Shown here piece after piece: positions 13,322 through 28,300 of a stretch of DNA of 64,000 bases (position 1 is its first letter; each line of letters starts with the position of its first letter). A program made the position numbers and the translations under genes. The DNA lies in assembly GCA_025618425.1 (NCBI GenBank), contig CM046836.1:19259243-19323242 (forward strand), written 5' to 3'. The DNA is from Heliocidaris tuberculata (taxonomy: Eukaryota > Echinodermata > Echinoidea > Camarodonta > Echinometridae). Under the pieces are notes generated by a model, which was not told where the DNA came from, searched no databases, and saw only the letters and a program-made list of their open reading frames with translations.

Positions 13322-16300
13322 CCATATCATCTAAACCATCATCATCATCACCAACATCATCATCATCATCATCATCATCATTATCATCACCAACATTATT
13401 ATCACCAACATCATTATCATCATTATCATCATTATCACCACCACCATCATCATCATCACCTCGTCATCTTCACCATCTTTATCAGCATCATCATTATCAT
13501 TATCAATATCACCATCACCAATGTCATCATCACCAAAAGCCCAACCATTCGATAGTAAACCAAAAGTACATACCAATCTGTTTCCTATCATACCAGCCGT
13601 TGTGATCCATCCATTGCCTGACTAGCTCAATGGGAGGCTGAGCACCATATACCTCAAGAGCAGGCATGTTCAGATCATCAATGAACAGGATAAAATGCTT
13701 GCCAAGCGGTGGACCAAATACTCCTTTGCGCCTTTAAACAATAAAGCAATTGAATAAATGCATACAGTATATTTGACTTGAAGGTACACTTTAGCGTATG
13801 CAAATTCTTTCTTCTCTGAATAAATCATACATATTTATTTATAAATATTGTTTATCAACAACTTGCAAAAAGTCAGATCAATCGTGCATAGAGAGGTATG
13901 CATGTACATTGTGTAAGTCCATAAAATTCTTACTTGCAGTAACATCAGAGTCTCAACTTTAAGAATTGGACATGATACACTCAAGAAGAGTAGTTTATTG
14001 CTCAGTATCATCAATATCAAAATCATTTGTGAATAATCACTTCCTGCAGGAACTAAGGATATTGCCGTTTTCCTTTTTATGTGTACATGTACTTAGGTGT
14101 TTATAACAAAAAATAATTCTAAAATGTTTGGAAAACCTGTTATTACTCATTTCTTATGAGAGTTTTTCAGCACATATGCAATACGCAAAACAATTATCAA
14201 ATGTCACTCAACAGAGGAAGAATTATGAATCATTACAATAAGAATCATTCTATACCTTTTGTCAAGCTTGCTGTCAATGAGATCCTGGGTTTGATTGGCG
14301 CTGGTGCGGGCAGAGAAGGAGATGAAGTTACTGATGTACTTGACAGGCATAGACTTGAGAAGCTTGTCCGAGATGGTCATGGTCTTGCCTGTACCAGTGT
14401 CACCAACACAGATGACCTGGGGTCAAAGGTGGATAAAAAGGAAGAACATAGGGAAAATTATTCAATGAAATTAAGCATGGGCAATACTGTTCTACTTCTA
14501 AACAGACACATAGATGAGAAACAAATTACCAGTTCTCCTTTGTTCACTTGTATCTCTATTACCAATGTCCCATACTTCACTTCATTTGGTGTTCTTTTGC
14601 TTCCTATCCATATTTCTTATTTTCCCTCTGCACCCTCTTCTCTTTCTCTCTTATTTCTCTGTATTTTTATTTTATCAGTCTCTCTTTTATCTCCATCCTG
14701 TCTTTTTTTCCTCTCTTTTTTATCAATATTTCAAAATATCTGCTCTACTCTCTCTCTTCTATTTCCCTTTCTTACCCCTTGATTTTCCATCTTTTTGCCC
14801 CTCCTCTACTCCCCTTTCTCTCTCCATCCCTATATTCTTGCCCCCCCCCCCATTCTTTCTCTCTTTCTCTCTCTGCCCTTCCTCTTTTGTCTCCTCTTGT
14901 TTTTCTTCTTTATCAACATTTTAATTCATCTGCTCTATTCTCTCTCTCTTATCTCTACATGTATTTCTCTTTCTTACCACTTGATTTTCAACATTTTTGC
15001 AGCTCCTCTACTCCCCTTTCTCTCTCCATTCCTCTATTCCCCCCCCCCCCCAATTCTTTCTCTCTTTCTCTCTCTGCCCTTCCTCTTTTGTCTCCTCTTT
15101 CCTCAACCTGAGTACATTTCATTTTCCTTATTTCTCTCTGTCACCATCTCCCATCAATGAATCAGTCATGAACTATTAACATATAACTAGTTTTGCTCTC
15201 CCTATTTCAAACACTGACCTGTTTTCTGTTGGTGAGCAGCATATCCAGAAGATGAGCCCCCCTCACGCTGTCACTGGTGGGGACAATGATGTCAGAGTAC
15301 TGCATCTCAGGAGAGATTTGAACCTCAGCAATACCACTCATCCAGTGCTTCCAGCAGATCTACATGTACCAACAAAACAAAACCATCATCTTGAAAATGT
15401 GAATATAATATCCACCACATATACTGGATTTAAGAACTAATTTTACTACCAATAATTTGATTGTGAATACATTTTGCTCATAGGCACTTTGATACTAAAA
15501 GAAATAGACACAAACTTGACATAAAAACCAACGGCCAAATTATGTCCAGCAAAATATGAAACACAATTTGGAAGATTGGACTTTTGAAAAACACATATTT
15601 ATAGTAAAAGCAGCTAGCAAATATAATTTCAAATCATTAACACAGAATAGAACCAAAGAATAGAACCAAATAAACAATCACTTACAGACATGATCATTCA
15701 TGTTTTAATCACTATTTTTATGAAATGAATGGGAAAAAAACTACCAGCAAATTGTAAAGACAAGAATAAATTCCAAATACAGTCAATTCATGCCCTTTAA
15801 TACCTAAACTTGACACAAAAGAAAATTTGAAAGCCATGTGGGAAAAAATGTGCATAAAAAATAACCAAAAGAACATCCCTTTTATGTGAGTGCACTGACT
15901 GAACGTGAATGAAAACAAAAAAATTACTCTACACATTTGGAAGTAATAAGACATTTACAGGAAAAAGAACATGAACAAAAACAGAAACATAATTATATAA
16001 CAAATAAGAATAAACATGCAGGGGTCAGTGTCTGCATGCCTCTACAGTACAAATAAAAAAAACACAGAATTCAACACTAATACAATATTACTAGGAGAAA
16101 TGCAATTTTAACTGTGAGGTAGGGGGAATTTTCTTCTAAAGATACTGTACTGAGACAAAAAAATGAGTAAAAAAATACAGCAACTGTATTTAAAGGTTTA
16201 CAACTGGGGTTTCTCCTTTAATATGTAAACAGATGGAAATTCCAACTTCCCAACTTCCCTGACATTTGCCCCTCAAATGAATTTTGAATACTGTTCAGAG

Positions 16301-19102
16301 TAAAGATACTGTCTGAAGAGAGCAAGAAGGACATTACTAATAGCACTTTATTAGATTTTACACCCTTTTGGCTCTCTTTCACCTGACAATATTCTTTGAT
16401 TTTATGTATAACTCATACCAACACAGAAATGAAATACAATAAAATAAGAAAAAAAATAACAGATTCATAAAAAAGACAAACACAATATATCAACTCAACA
16501 GAACAGGGGAAAAACCATGAAAAAACCTTGTGGTAACAATTCAAACCTTTTTCCCTATGGAAAATGGAAAACAACAATCTTTCACCAAAACAAAGAGATT
16601 CAGAATAAAGGATTATCAGGTAATAAACTCCCAACCTTGAGAAAACTTAAAGCCATTCAGAGTTAACTTCAACTGAAACTCAGGTCTCAAACTTCATCTT
16701 ACAAACCTCTGTGAATTTCACATCCTGTTCAGAAGTCTGTTTCACTACCTGTTACATGTATCGAGATAAGCTTACATAGTTATATCTTCAAAGCACTACT
16801 ATAAGTATGGTCATATCAAAACTATAGTGACTAGGGCCACTCTAAAGTGCACACATCTTTGCATTAAAAAAAAACTCAGGGATTGCAATATTGTTGAAAA
16901 GCATCACCAAACTATTGTATTTTAGGTGTTTGATTTCTTTTTAAATGAAATCAGAAGTCTTGAAAAGATGTAATTGCGACATACAAGTATGCTGAATGGA
17001 AAAAGTACATTGCATGTCCTTCGCTACTACTTCTGAAAGTGTCAACCATAATAGAAGCAGTTGCTACATGTATTAAAAAGAATTATACTGTAATGATCAA
17101 CTACAACTATTTGCATGCCTTTGAGAGTGCATTGGTCAAGTGATGTTGACTTTTGACATGCAGTGCAAACAGTGATGATGTTGTACAAAGTGATTTTATA
17201 GTCATACTCAGGTCTAGAGAACTTGAACTTGGACCTTGTCAATGCATGGAATCATGACACTTTGGAGAATAAATTTGTCATGGCTTTGATCTCCATCCTA
17301 TTAGTTCTGGTCTTGGTCCTGATTTAGGACCAAGGCTTCTTTCACTCTTTATTAGTTTAGGTTTGGTTTGGTCTTTGTCAGGGAGCAGGTTTCATTGAAT
17401 AAAGTCAAGGTCTAGGAATTGGGACCAATCTGTCAGGGCCTAAGGGCTTTGGTCTCAATGGATAAGTATTTGATCTTGATTTTGGGGACAAATACATCAA
17501 GGAAGTTAGTTTAGGTCTCAGTCCAGGTTATGAGACCAATTAGTCAGGATTTTGGTCTCTGTCATGGTAAAGCAAATTGGGACTATTTTTCAGAAATTTG
17601 ATCTGGTCTCGGTTTTGAGACCAATATGTGTCCCGATGTTGGTATAATGGATAAGGTCTAGATATTGTGAAAATCGGTCAGGGAGTTTGTCTCATTAGTT
17701 CAGGTCCTGGTCTATGTTCCGAGTCTAATTTGTCAGGATTTTGATTTCCGTCTTAGTCAACTATTTTCAAAAGCTTTAGTCCACCATATTGGTTATTGTC
17801 ATTGTTAAAGATTTGAACCTGATATAGCAAAGGGATTTTGGTCTGTGTCATGGTTTGGGTCTTGGACTAGATTGAGACCTTAACTACATCATGCTTTGTA
17901 GAGAGGCCTGTGCTGGACTACAATGAGATTACCGGATCCGTAGAACATTGTTCGTCATCCAAAAGATAGAAGGCAAATTCCTTAGATTAAGAATATTTGG
18001 CAAGGAGGAGTATGGAAAGAAGATGTTAGTATCAGAAGAGTAACATGACAGTTTTTAATGAAAATAGTTTATACAGAGTAACTTAGGTCTTTCCAGGTAC
18101 ATATACGATAGGAAAATGAAATTCTCAGCTCAGCTTTTTGCAGATATTGCAACAAGGTGAAGTAATATTGCAATATTACTGTTGCTTACAGTATTTTCAA
18201 AAATCAATGTAAAAATTGAAATATAAGGAACTAAGAACAATCAGGTTTCATAAACATACACTGAATAGCTAATTTTGAAAAAAGAAAATAGAAAGGTTTG
18301 AGCTCATGAAAAAAGCAGTTTATTTTTAGACATGAAGAAAAATCCTAAATAGCTACTTGCAGACATGTAAGATATACAACTGATATTGGAGGGAAATTGA
18401 TATAGATGAAAGTAAGTGGTTATTAACTCATATTACAGTTCTTCAAGACTCAGATTTGTTACACAATAAACACTGAGAAAATACCTACAAACATATTTCA
18501 TTTGATTACATACAAATGATGTTTACTGGGGGGCAAGATTATTTGAAATCATTAAAATACGACAGGAAATTTACATTATATGGATATTACCAAGAATGAA
18601 ATCAAAATTTGGATAGTGAATTTCTATGGAAAAAAAGAGGGCAAACATTTTTATCATTTTGATTACATTTTTTAACAGAAATGTACATACTTGTGAGAAA
18701 CTGTTATTAGATGCACAACTGTTGAACTTGATAGAAAGTTAGAGGAAATCAGATTACTGAACACTAAAAATACTCCTGTATCTAAGTTACATGTACATGT
18801 ATGTTTGATAATTATCTTCATAGTGAAACTAATCATTGAGATGATATGAAGAACCTCTACCAATGATTGGAGCAATTTCTTACCTGCTTGTTTCCTCCCT
18901 CTTCATCCTCATCATCATCCCTTGAGGGACGTTTGCTTATTCCTCCATCGTCCAGTTTGTAGTCAAAGACCAAACCTTCTTCAGGCATCGGTAGCTGGAC
19001 CTGGATTGATTTTTTTTTTTAAAGAAAGAAAATCAAGCAATAATTACTAGTAGTCACAGGAATATCAATGGTATGACCATTATGATCTGCTTTTGAAATC
19101 AC

Positions 19103-19133
<31 letters not shown>

Positions 19134-19263
19134 CCTCTCTCTCTCTCTCTCTTTCTCTCTCCCTTTCTCCCTCTCTCCCTCTCTCTCTCTCTGATAGAAA
19201 AAAATTACACATCCCATAATTAAGCTCAGTATATTGACCTCCACCTCCTCCTCATCCTCATCC

Positions 19264-19311
<48 letters not shown>

Positions 19312-22300
19312 CTTACATCATCACCCTAAACTTTTCATCACAGCTGCCACAAGAGCTTACATTCTCTTTCTTCATCTTGTTCCTAACAAAGCGGATCGTC
19401 GATTAAGCTGGATAATTAATCTTATACCTCTCATACCATCTACTGGACAAACTTACATTTTCCTTCTTCATTTTCTCCCTCATGAAACCATCGAACTTGG
19501 TCCTCCCATCCATGCCCACGGTTCCTCCCACAGTCCAGATGAGAGCAAAGATGAACCAGGGTTCAATCAGTTCAACGATGCGGTCCAGCTTCTCTTGTGG
19601 CAAAGGAGCATCACCCTGGAAATAATAAAAACATAACAAAAAATGAAAAGCTTATTCCATGTACATGTATCCTATTGCTTTAATACCGGTACATATATTT
19701 TTGTTTCAGCATCACAAATCCTACTATAACTGTACAATCCATTTGAATCTGTCCCTGCAATTACCAGAATATATGTAATTTCATGCACTATTAACAATAT
19801 TCGATCCCTCACTCTCTTCCTCACCAGAAAATATACAACTTCATGTAACTATTTGCTAAGAAAAATAAGTTAACATAGATATTCATATCTTATTGGAATA
19901 TTTTTAATTAGCAATGCAAACAGATATTTTCAAACCTATATCCTTCATCTCCTTCTACTGTTCGAAGAATTCTTTTCACCTCTTGATAACTCCTAAATCT
20001 TGGATTTATTTCAAATCTAAAAGTAATTTGGATGTAAATTTCATCTGGAATATTGCCTGCTTGGGACATGCTTTAAAGTGGACTCTTGTTAACTATAACT
20101 TGATGATCATGTGACCTCATACACCCCACGTATTAATGAATTGCCTGCAAGATTATTTACAAGGCATTAACCGATTAATGGTGTCATCATTGCATTGAAA
20201 GGTGAATATACTGTACTATGACTTCATTAACTCGTTAATGACGGTGCCTGTGATATCTCAGGCTGGGGTCTATGAAAATGTGTGTTATACGAAAATCAAA
20301 CCACATTCAACAGGGTTAATGTTTGTACAGAAAAAATCAAAACATGCATTGGGGTATTAGTATTCATGCAATGAACACAGATTTAGAAAGGTGATAAAAT
20401 ATGTAGAGTTTTGATGTAATGTGGTTACAAGGAATGTCAAATTCTTCCAGAATATGGCCATGGTTCAGCAATACGGTGTCAACTGTACATTGTTATAAAT
20501 TTATTCAAAATATCATTTAAATTCAACCCCTGGTTACACTATTAATGGATATCAAGTAGAACAACAAGAAATTAGAGAATAAGTCTTCAAAATAAAAATA
20601 AACATTATTTTGCACCAAAATTAAGATTTATATTGGTAGGTGGTTAGGGTAAAAGAACACATTAGTTTCCACAACTTCCTCTGGTTCAAGTAACACCACA
20701 ACCACTTTCTCACAAAATCTTGTTCACACTTACAGCATCTTTATCCTAAAAAAAACAATATCATGAGGTAAAAATACAAGGGGAAGAAAAGTGATTAGCA
20801 GAGGGGAATTATTTTCATTCATATAATTATAAGCATGGTACCAGCATAATTTAACGAAAGAAACATGTAACAGGCAATTAAAAGAGACAGAAAAAAAGCA
20901 CAGATCAACCCTTTATTACGAGCATTTACACTTTTTGGGGAGGTGGGAGAGAGGGTGAGGAAGCGGGTAAATTTTTTCCATTTCGAATATATCAGCTGTC
21001 GAAGCCTCTCTTAGGATAACAGGGATATAAAAGCAAACTGATATAACAACAAAAGGGAATACAAAATTGATATAATGAATACAAATGCGATGTCTAGTTC
21101 AACAGAGGATAACTAGCGTTCAACAAAGGGAAATCCCACTTTGGGGATAAAAATGAAATTGATAATGAATTTATATTGAAGACGGAAAAAATGATGACAT
21201 CAAACATGGTTCTAAAGAGCATGAGAAAAATTAGATATACGCCAAGCAGAGCATACATTGGGGGTTTTTATAAGGGTTATTTCCTACTTTGGGGATGAGG
21301 ATAAAGAAGCATATTGATTTTTTTTTTTTTTAAATACAAAATAGGCCATCATGATATCAAATATTGAAAATTAAAAACAAAACAGGGTATTAACCCTTTC
21401 AGGACAGAATTATTTAAGGGCTAAATTGATCACAATTTGTTCTTCAAATTGGCAATGATAATATTTTTCTTTTAGTGTTACATGGTTCTAATAAGGTGTG
21501 ATGTTTTTTAAAACAATACCCATGGTTAAAAATTTTGTTGAAAAGTTGAAAATTGCCAATTTTGATGAAAAACAATGATTTTGAACCTCTCAATGTGTTG
21601 CCAATTTAAGAATTTTAAAGCTTATTCTTGTTTAAAAAATTCCTGGCATCAAATGCAATATGGTCATGAAACAAAAATTCATTCATGGTGCAGAAATTTT
21701 TGCTCTTTCTACTCATGCATCTGGTATATTTTCTAGAGCTCTGAATCAAAAGTTATTGAGCCAAACCACAAAATGTGATCAATTGTCTTGAAAGGGTTAA
21801 AGTATAATGATCAATGAATGGTTGAACATACCTCTCTTGGGACGAAAGGGGTGAAGAAGCAATCTAAGAGCCTCAGGAGACTGAGGGTTAAGTTACTGTC
21901 AATGGATACCACAATCTCCTTGCAGTTGTCTCTCATGAACTCAATGGATTCCTGTCAAAGGATAGGTAAAGAACAAAGAAATTGGAAATCAAATGTATCC
22001 CAAGAAATGCAGCTAATGATTCATTGCTCCAGAATTACCCAAAATCATATCGACTGTGAATACATTTTCAGACATATGTAGGAGCAAATAAGTTTAATAA
22101 AATTCAATAGTACGTCTTTAACTACAAATGAGTCATAACATCACATTAATATCTATATGACATGTACAATAGTACTATAAATTAAATCTGACGACTTGGA
22201 AGACCATTCTAAGGATTCACTTCCTTTTGGTTTAATTCTCATTCACAGGCGTCAGCATGTAATGTGTTCTTATCTTGTTCATTTATGGTGTTCTTTCATA

Positions 22301-25300
22301 ATGATATGTTATCATTTTGCCTGAAAATTAAATATATTGTTGCAATGCCCACCACAAGGGTGCACATGGATACATACCCAGCGCATTAACTTTTCCAGAA
22401 ATGAACATTTTAAAGTTATGTCCTTTCTCTTCCTACATCTACACAACACATTTCAGTTTATATATTGTGTACATTGTTAGTCAAGTTAAAAAATCTCATA
22501 CATTATTCCCTTATTCTTTCACACTGGGCACACAATGTGTCAACAAAATGAATATTTAAGTGTAGACATACCTCTAGGAAAGCATCAAAGAGACCCTGAA
22601 GCTTGTCCTTGTGAGGGTAGATGGCATCAGGGAGCTTCTTGAGCCAGCATTCCACGAATGGCTTCAGGCCCAGGATACTGGGCTCTAGGTAGACCATACC
22701 ACAGCGGCTGACGGTAGCGGGAGAGGCAACCGCCAGATCAGCTACTTCAAAGATCATACGCTGGAACTGTTAACAGAAAAAGATATGAGTTAGATTTAAA
22801 GGGTGCTTCATTACAGTAAAGGATTTGCTAGCACATCATTAAAGTATATTCTATATCTTAAAACTTCTACATTCACAGTTACCAATTTTACAAATTTCAA
22901 TTTCTGCACCAAGGAAAGCAAGTTATTCTAAGGGAAATTCAAAATGATGTCGTTAACTGTGAAAATAGAAAATAATCTAAAATGGCACTAAGTCCGAAAC
23001 ATCCTCTCTATTCTTATTTTTTTCATTTCAGATACATGTTAAGAAACTTCAACACATTTTCATTTAACTACAACTATGACTTATTTATTTTCTTTTTTAA
23101 AGATAGATTTAAATGATTGTGATAGAAAGGGGTTGATACCTCTGTGAGTTTGATGATTTCACCACTGCTGAGGCAGAGTTTCTTGTTGTCATCTAACACA
23201 GTATTCATGTTCTCAATCCAGACAGCATCTACAGGCCCATCAAAGATATACCAGCGAGCGTCTTGATCCATGGAGGAGGATCCAAATCGGATGAGGGATG
23301 ACAGGATGCCGTCAGTCCTAAGAACGGAAGGAGATGAAATATCAGTTCAAAATTACATTTATATACATGTATCATAAACAGAATACATGCAGAATAACAA
23401 GTCTGCATCAAACATATGGAAGACAACAACTAAAAAAACACCCAAAACACTGACCTTGTGGCACGTGACGTAAAATAACTATACTATGTTTACTGTAACA
23501 AATATTAATACGTGAATCATGTAAACAAAAGTCTTGAAATTATACCAAAATACATGAGACAAAAACTAAAAATCCAACAAAAGGAACAAAACAAACAATG
23601 AAAAAACAGTACAGGTATAAGGACAACAGTGTAGTAGTTCCAATAGGCATAAGAAAGCTTATACCTATGCACTATTATGTGTATTATACAAGCTGCTATT
23701 GTAACTGCTGGCTGTTCTCAATAGACCAGAGTACAAAATCCTCAAATTTTCCATACCATTCATGAGTGAGTAGATCAAACTCTCCATACAGCTGTCCCAT
23801 AGTGATGGACTTGGGGTTGACAATATAGGTGTGGACAGTCTCATAGTTGCCTCCACCTACTGCCTCCTTGCCTCGCAGAGCAGTCAGCGCTCGCTTCAAC
23901 ACCTCATAGCACTACAAAGAAAGAAAGGATGTATGAAAGTTTGAGCCAAAGCACATAAAAATACTTAACCCTTTCAGGACAGGAATTATTTAAGGGCTAA
24001 ATTGATCACATTTTGTTCTTCAAATTGGCAACAATAATATTTTTCTTTTAGTGCTACATGGCTCTAATAAGGTGTAATGTTTTTGAAAAAAAATATACAT
24101 GGCTAAAAATATTGTCGAAAAATTGAAAAATTGCCAATTTTGATGAAAAACAATGATTTTGAACCCTTGAATATGTTGCCAATTTAAGAATTTTAAAGCT
24201 TATTCTTGTTTTAAAATTTCCTGTCATCAAACACAATATGGCCGTGCAACAAAAATGGACACAATGTATGCAGAAATTTTTGCTCTTTCTCCTCATGGAT
24301 CTGGTATATTTTTTAGAGCTCTGAATCGAAAGTTACTGAGCCAAACCACAAAATGTGGTCTATTGTCTCGAAAGGGTTAAAGGGGAAGTTCACCCCGAAG
24401 ATTACTTGAGTTTAAAAAATGCAGAAAAAATAAAGAAAAATATTGGCGAAAGTTTGGACAAAATCCGTTAAAGAATAACAGAGTTATGGACTTTTGAAGT
24501 TTTGATTTTGTGACGTCACATGCGAGCAGCTCCTCCATTATGTAATGTGATAAATATTCCATAAAATACAGTTTTCTCAGAAAATTTAGAATATTTTCGT
24601 CTGTGCATTTGATATATTGTCAGAAATGTTATTCAATACTAGATTCTGAAAAGAAACAATATTAATTTATCGTGGAACGTAAAAAAAAATGCGAATATAT
24701 GGAATATTTATTACATGACCAATGGGCAGCTGCTCGCATGTGACGTCACAAATCCAAAACTTTAAATACTCATAACTCTTTTATTATTTGACCGATTTTC
24801 ATCAAACCTTCGCCAATATTTTTCTTTATTTTTTCTGCTTTTTTTAAACTCAAGTACTCTTCAGGGTGAACTTTCCCTTTAAATCTGTAAACAGTTAGAT
24901 TTATAATCATTCAGATCATCTATTAAAATAAAGCTACAAGACACTATAAGAATGAACCAAATGCTTACCAATGTACACTAAGAAACAAGTACTATTAAAC
25001 ATTTCTTCCACTTTTCTCTGAATGGTTTACAGCATCCCTGTCTTGTATTTTCTCATTTTTATTTGACTTCATAATAAAAAATATAAGAACTGATTAAGAA
25101 ACAAATGGGGTACACTTTGTAAACTTCTTCTTAATCAAATACATATTGCTAATGCCACCTACATTCATTAGCTATGATCTTATCCTTATGTTTTTCTACT
25201 TTTGAATCTCTAATAACTTGATCTTATATTTTTAGGCAAAATAACTCAATCCTTACCATAGTTTTTCCTGAGCCAGCTGGTCCCACCAACATAAGACCAT

Positions 25301-28300
25301 GACGTACCACTGTGGTCTCGTAGAGTTGAATGCATTTTGTGACAAAGCCGTCCACATCCTTGAGACTGAGCTTGGCGCAGTGCTTACGGATGGATGCATC
25401 TAACTCACCATAGTCTATGGGCTCCTCCCTGGTTAGTGCAAACAATAGTTAATGATAATTTGAGTGATGTTTAGACATATATTGATTCAAGCTTATTTTA
25501 TTCAAAAAAGTAAAACAGCAAGATTAAACTCAAGCACTAAAATACAAGATATTTGTAGTGCCATTACAAAAAGCATGTTATCCAAGTCGTTGTCCATCTG
25601 AGCCTGATCGGTTAGTCACGGACGGACATTTGACATATTTTGAAAGTTTGAAGGCCTGTAGAAAATATTTTTTTCATTTTTTTGTGAAGGGCATCACTGA
25701 ACGAGTTGAAATTTGATAAATTTAGTTGCCATGGTAGCCTACTAACATTATAAGCCATAAGTAGTCAATGTCACGGACGAACAAAATGCCTACTCTTAAC
25801 CGATCAGGTTCATCTACATGTATGACTTTAAAGGTACATAGTATGTTCAGACTTACTTGATCTTGGGGAAGAGATCAGACACGATACCATTGAAGAGTTT
25901 CAGATCGTCCTGGAGGAACTTAGGCACGTTCACATCACGAATGGCTCTCAGGACAATAAGGTCCTAGACAGGAAGAAATGAAACGTATAAATATGAATGT
26001 AGTTCACATCACGAATGGCTCTCAGGACAATAAGGTCCTAGATAGGAAGAAATGAAACATATAAAATATGAATGTAGCTGATCCATTTCATTATTTCTTT
26101 TGATCAATGAACACTCTACAAATGAAAATATCTAATGATCCATCTAATGATACATTTGAGCTTTCAATGCTCTCATTGGGTGTATGCAAGCGATATTTAC
26201 CTCAGCCATGTTAGGGTTTTCTCTCTTCAGATTCCCTGCAGCTGAAATGACAGTCTTGACAGCACGCATACCAAAATCATAATGGTCCTGTGAGCAATAA
26301 ACAAAGCGATATACAAAAAATATTAGAAGTGTAATGACAGTATTTGAAAGGTATGTGGAATGAACTTCAAGTACTTATAAAAGATTGAGCAGATTTCTAC
26401 TGGTTATATACTTATATCTCTTGAATCAGAGAGCTATTTCTTGATAAACCGTTACCAATAACTGTTGATAAACCATTACAAATAACTGTTGATAATCCAA
26501 TACCAATAACTGTTTATAAATGATCACTAATAACTGTTGATAAACCATTACCAATAACTGTTGACAAACCATTACCAATAACTGTTTGGCAATAAAGTAT
26601 CTTTCCATTTGCAAGTAACTGATCAATGTCATTAAAAATTCATGATTACCCTATTCATAAGATTTAGCAGCATCATAGGAGAAATGCATTCAACTACAGC
26701 AACATGTATATGTGTTAACATGTTTTTAAAAAGAATATAACTCTAAATCCTGTACAAATATTGCAAGATATGGAAATATATCACTGGCAATTTAGTCTGG
26801 TATATACCAGAAGGCTTCATTGGGACTTCACTTCCAATTATATTTTTCTGCAAAGCACTATAGATTTTCTCATGGAAAGATGGTGTACCTGTGAGCTGAG
26901 CTGTTCTGAGGAGAGTTTAAAGGTACTAGTAATCTTCTTGGAGAGCACCTTGGCCTCGTTGAAACCAAATGAATAGAGGGAGATCTCTGCAATCATAGCA
27001 TAGTCGGGCACCATCATGGCCACCGGACGGAACAAAGCCTGCAAAAGACAAGCACAAGATTATGAATTTAATGAGACATCATTGTTTCTCCTTGAAGAAA
27101 GATGCCAGGACATGGAATATAAATCAAGTACATACACACACACTCTAAAAGAGTATCTTTTAAAAGAATCTATTTGCCTCAAAATATCATTATATCAATT
27201 GCTTAAACAGTAATCAATAGTATTGACCCCTTCATATTTCACACTCTGTTATCTTGCTCACTCAGGCTTTCTCCCACATTACATTAGAGGTAATGATATC
27301 CTCCTCTTCACACTGTTTTCTATTTCTACCAATTTCTATCTTTCATTATAACACAATTAGCCAAAAACCCAGTTGAAAGTCTGATTGTTCTTAATTCAAG
27401 TTTGGATTGCCTTTAAATATTTTAGTGTGGTTTTTTTTTTAACTCTTTAATTTGGAGGCTGGCTTTAAGAAATCCTTCGTGAAGATTTTGACATAGGAAC
27501 ACACAATATGTAAAACAAAACAAAAACTCAAATTTTGAAAGCCAGACAGTCTTTAACTCTCAGCAGGCAATCTGATACCTCTACTGAGATGCACAAATCC
27601 TTCAAATATGAAAACACATCTCCTAGAACTATTGCAATTATTTTAGGCGTTGAATTGACTTACCTTGAGGTTATCAGGAAGTTCTGTCCTACCAGCGTAG
27701 CCAGGGTTCATGGTGATGAACACAGCACAGGATGCCTTCAGTGCAATCTCTACTCCTTCAAACACAAAGCGGTCAACCTGCAGTAACACAAAGAAGGAAA
27801 TAAGCTATAGAGATTCATGCAGCAATGAAACCTTTCATGTTATATTCAGCACTTCAAGACCTAAAATAATAATGCAAAGTAAACCACAAATGTCAGAAAT
27901 GTACAATATTAATTTTGGGACAAAAAAAACAAACATACTGGAGGTATGCAGGTAGAAAACATATAATATATATATAAATTGTAGGTTTAGTTTTTCAGGG
28001 TTACACCATGTAATTCTTTCAAGGAATAAGAGCCCTGAAAAGGGCTGGTGAGCTCCGCTAAGAGCTCTGTGTTTCTCGACGTTTCGATCAGTATGCTCTG
28101 ATCGTCATTCAGTTTCTCCACCATGAAAGTGTCGCTGATACTTCACTAAACATATATATATTTACATCTTGCGGTTAAACTTTGTAGTCTTTGTAATGGA
28201 AATACGCAAAAAGAGAGGAATACTACAAAAGGATTTATATTAAATAACCAGCTTGTCTAAAACTAGCAGATATTCAAACATACAGTCAAGCTGTAAAAAA

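Noticed and set aside
13119..13605. Met-rich, His-rich and Ser-rich frames
   Set aside because: They come from ATC/ATT repeats read in different frames.
14156..15160. Overlapping Ser/Leu/Phe/Pro-rich open frames
   Set aside because: They are low-complexity frames through a CT-rich tract in a DNAH1 intron; DNAH1 exon 40 lies on the opposite strand at 14256-14416.
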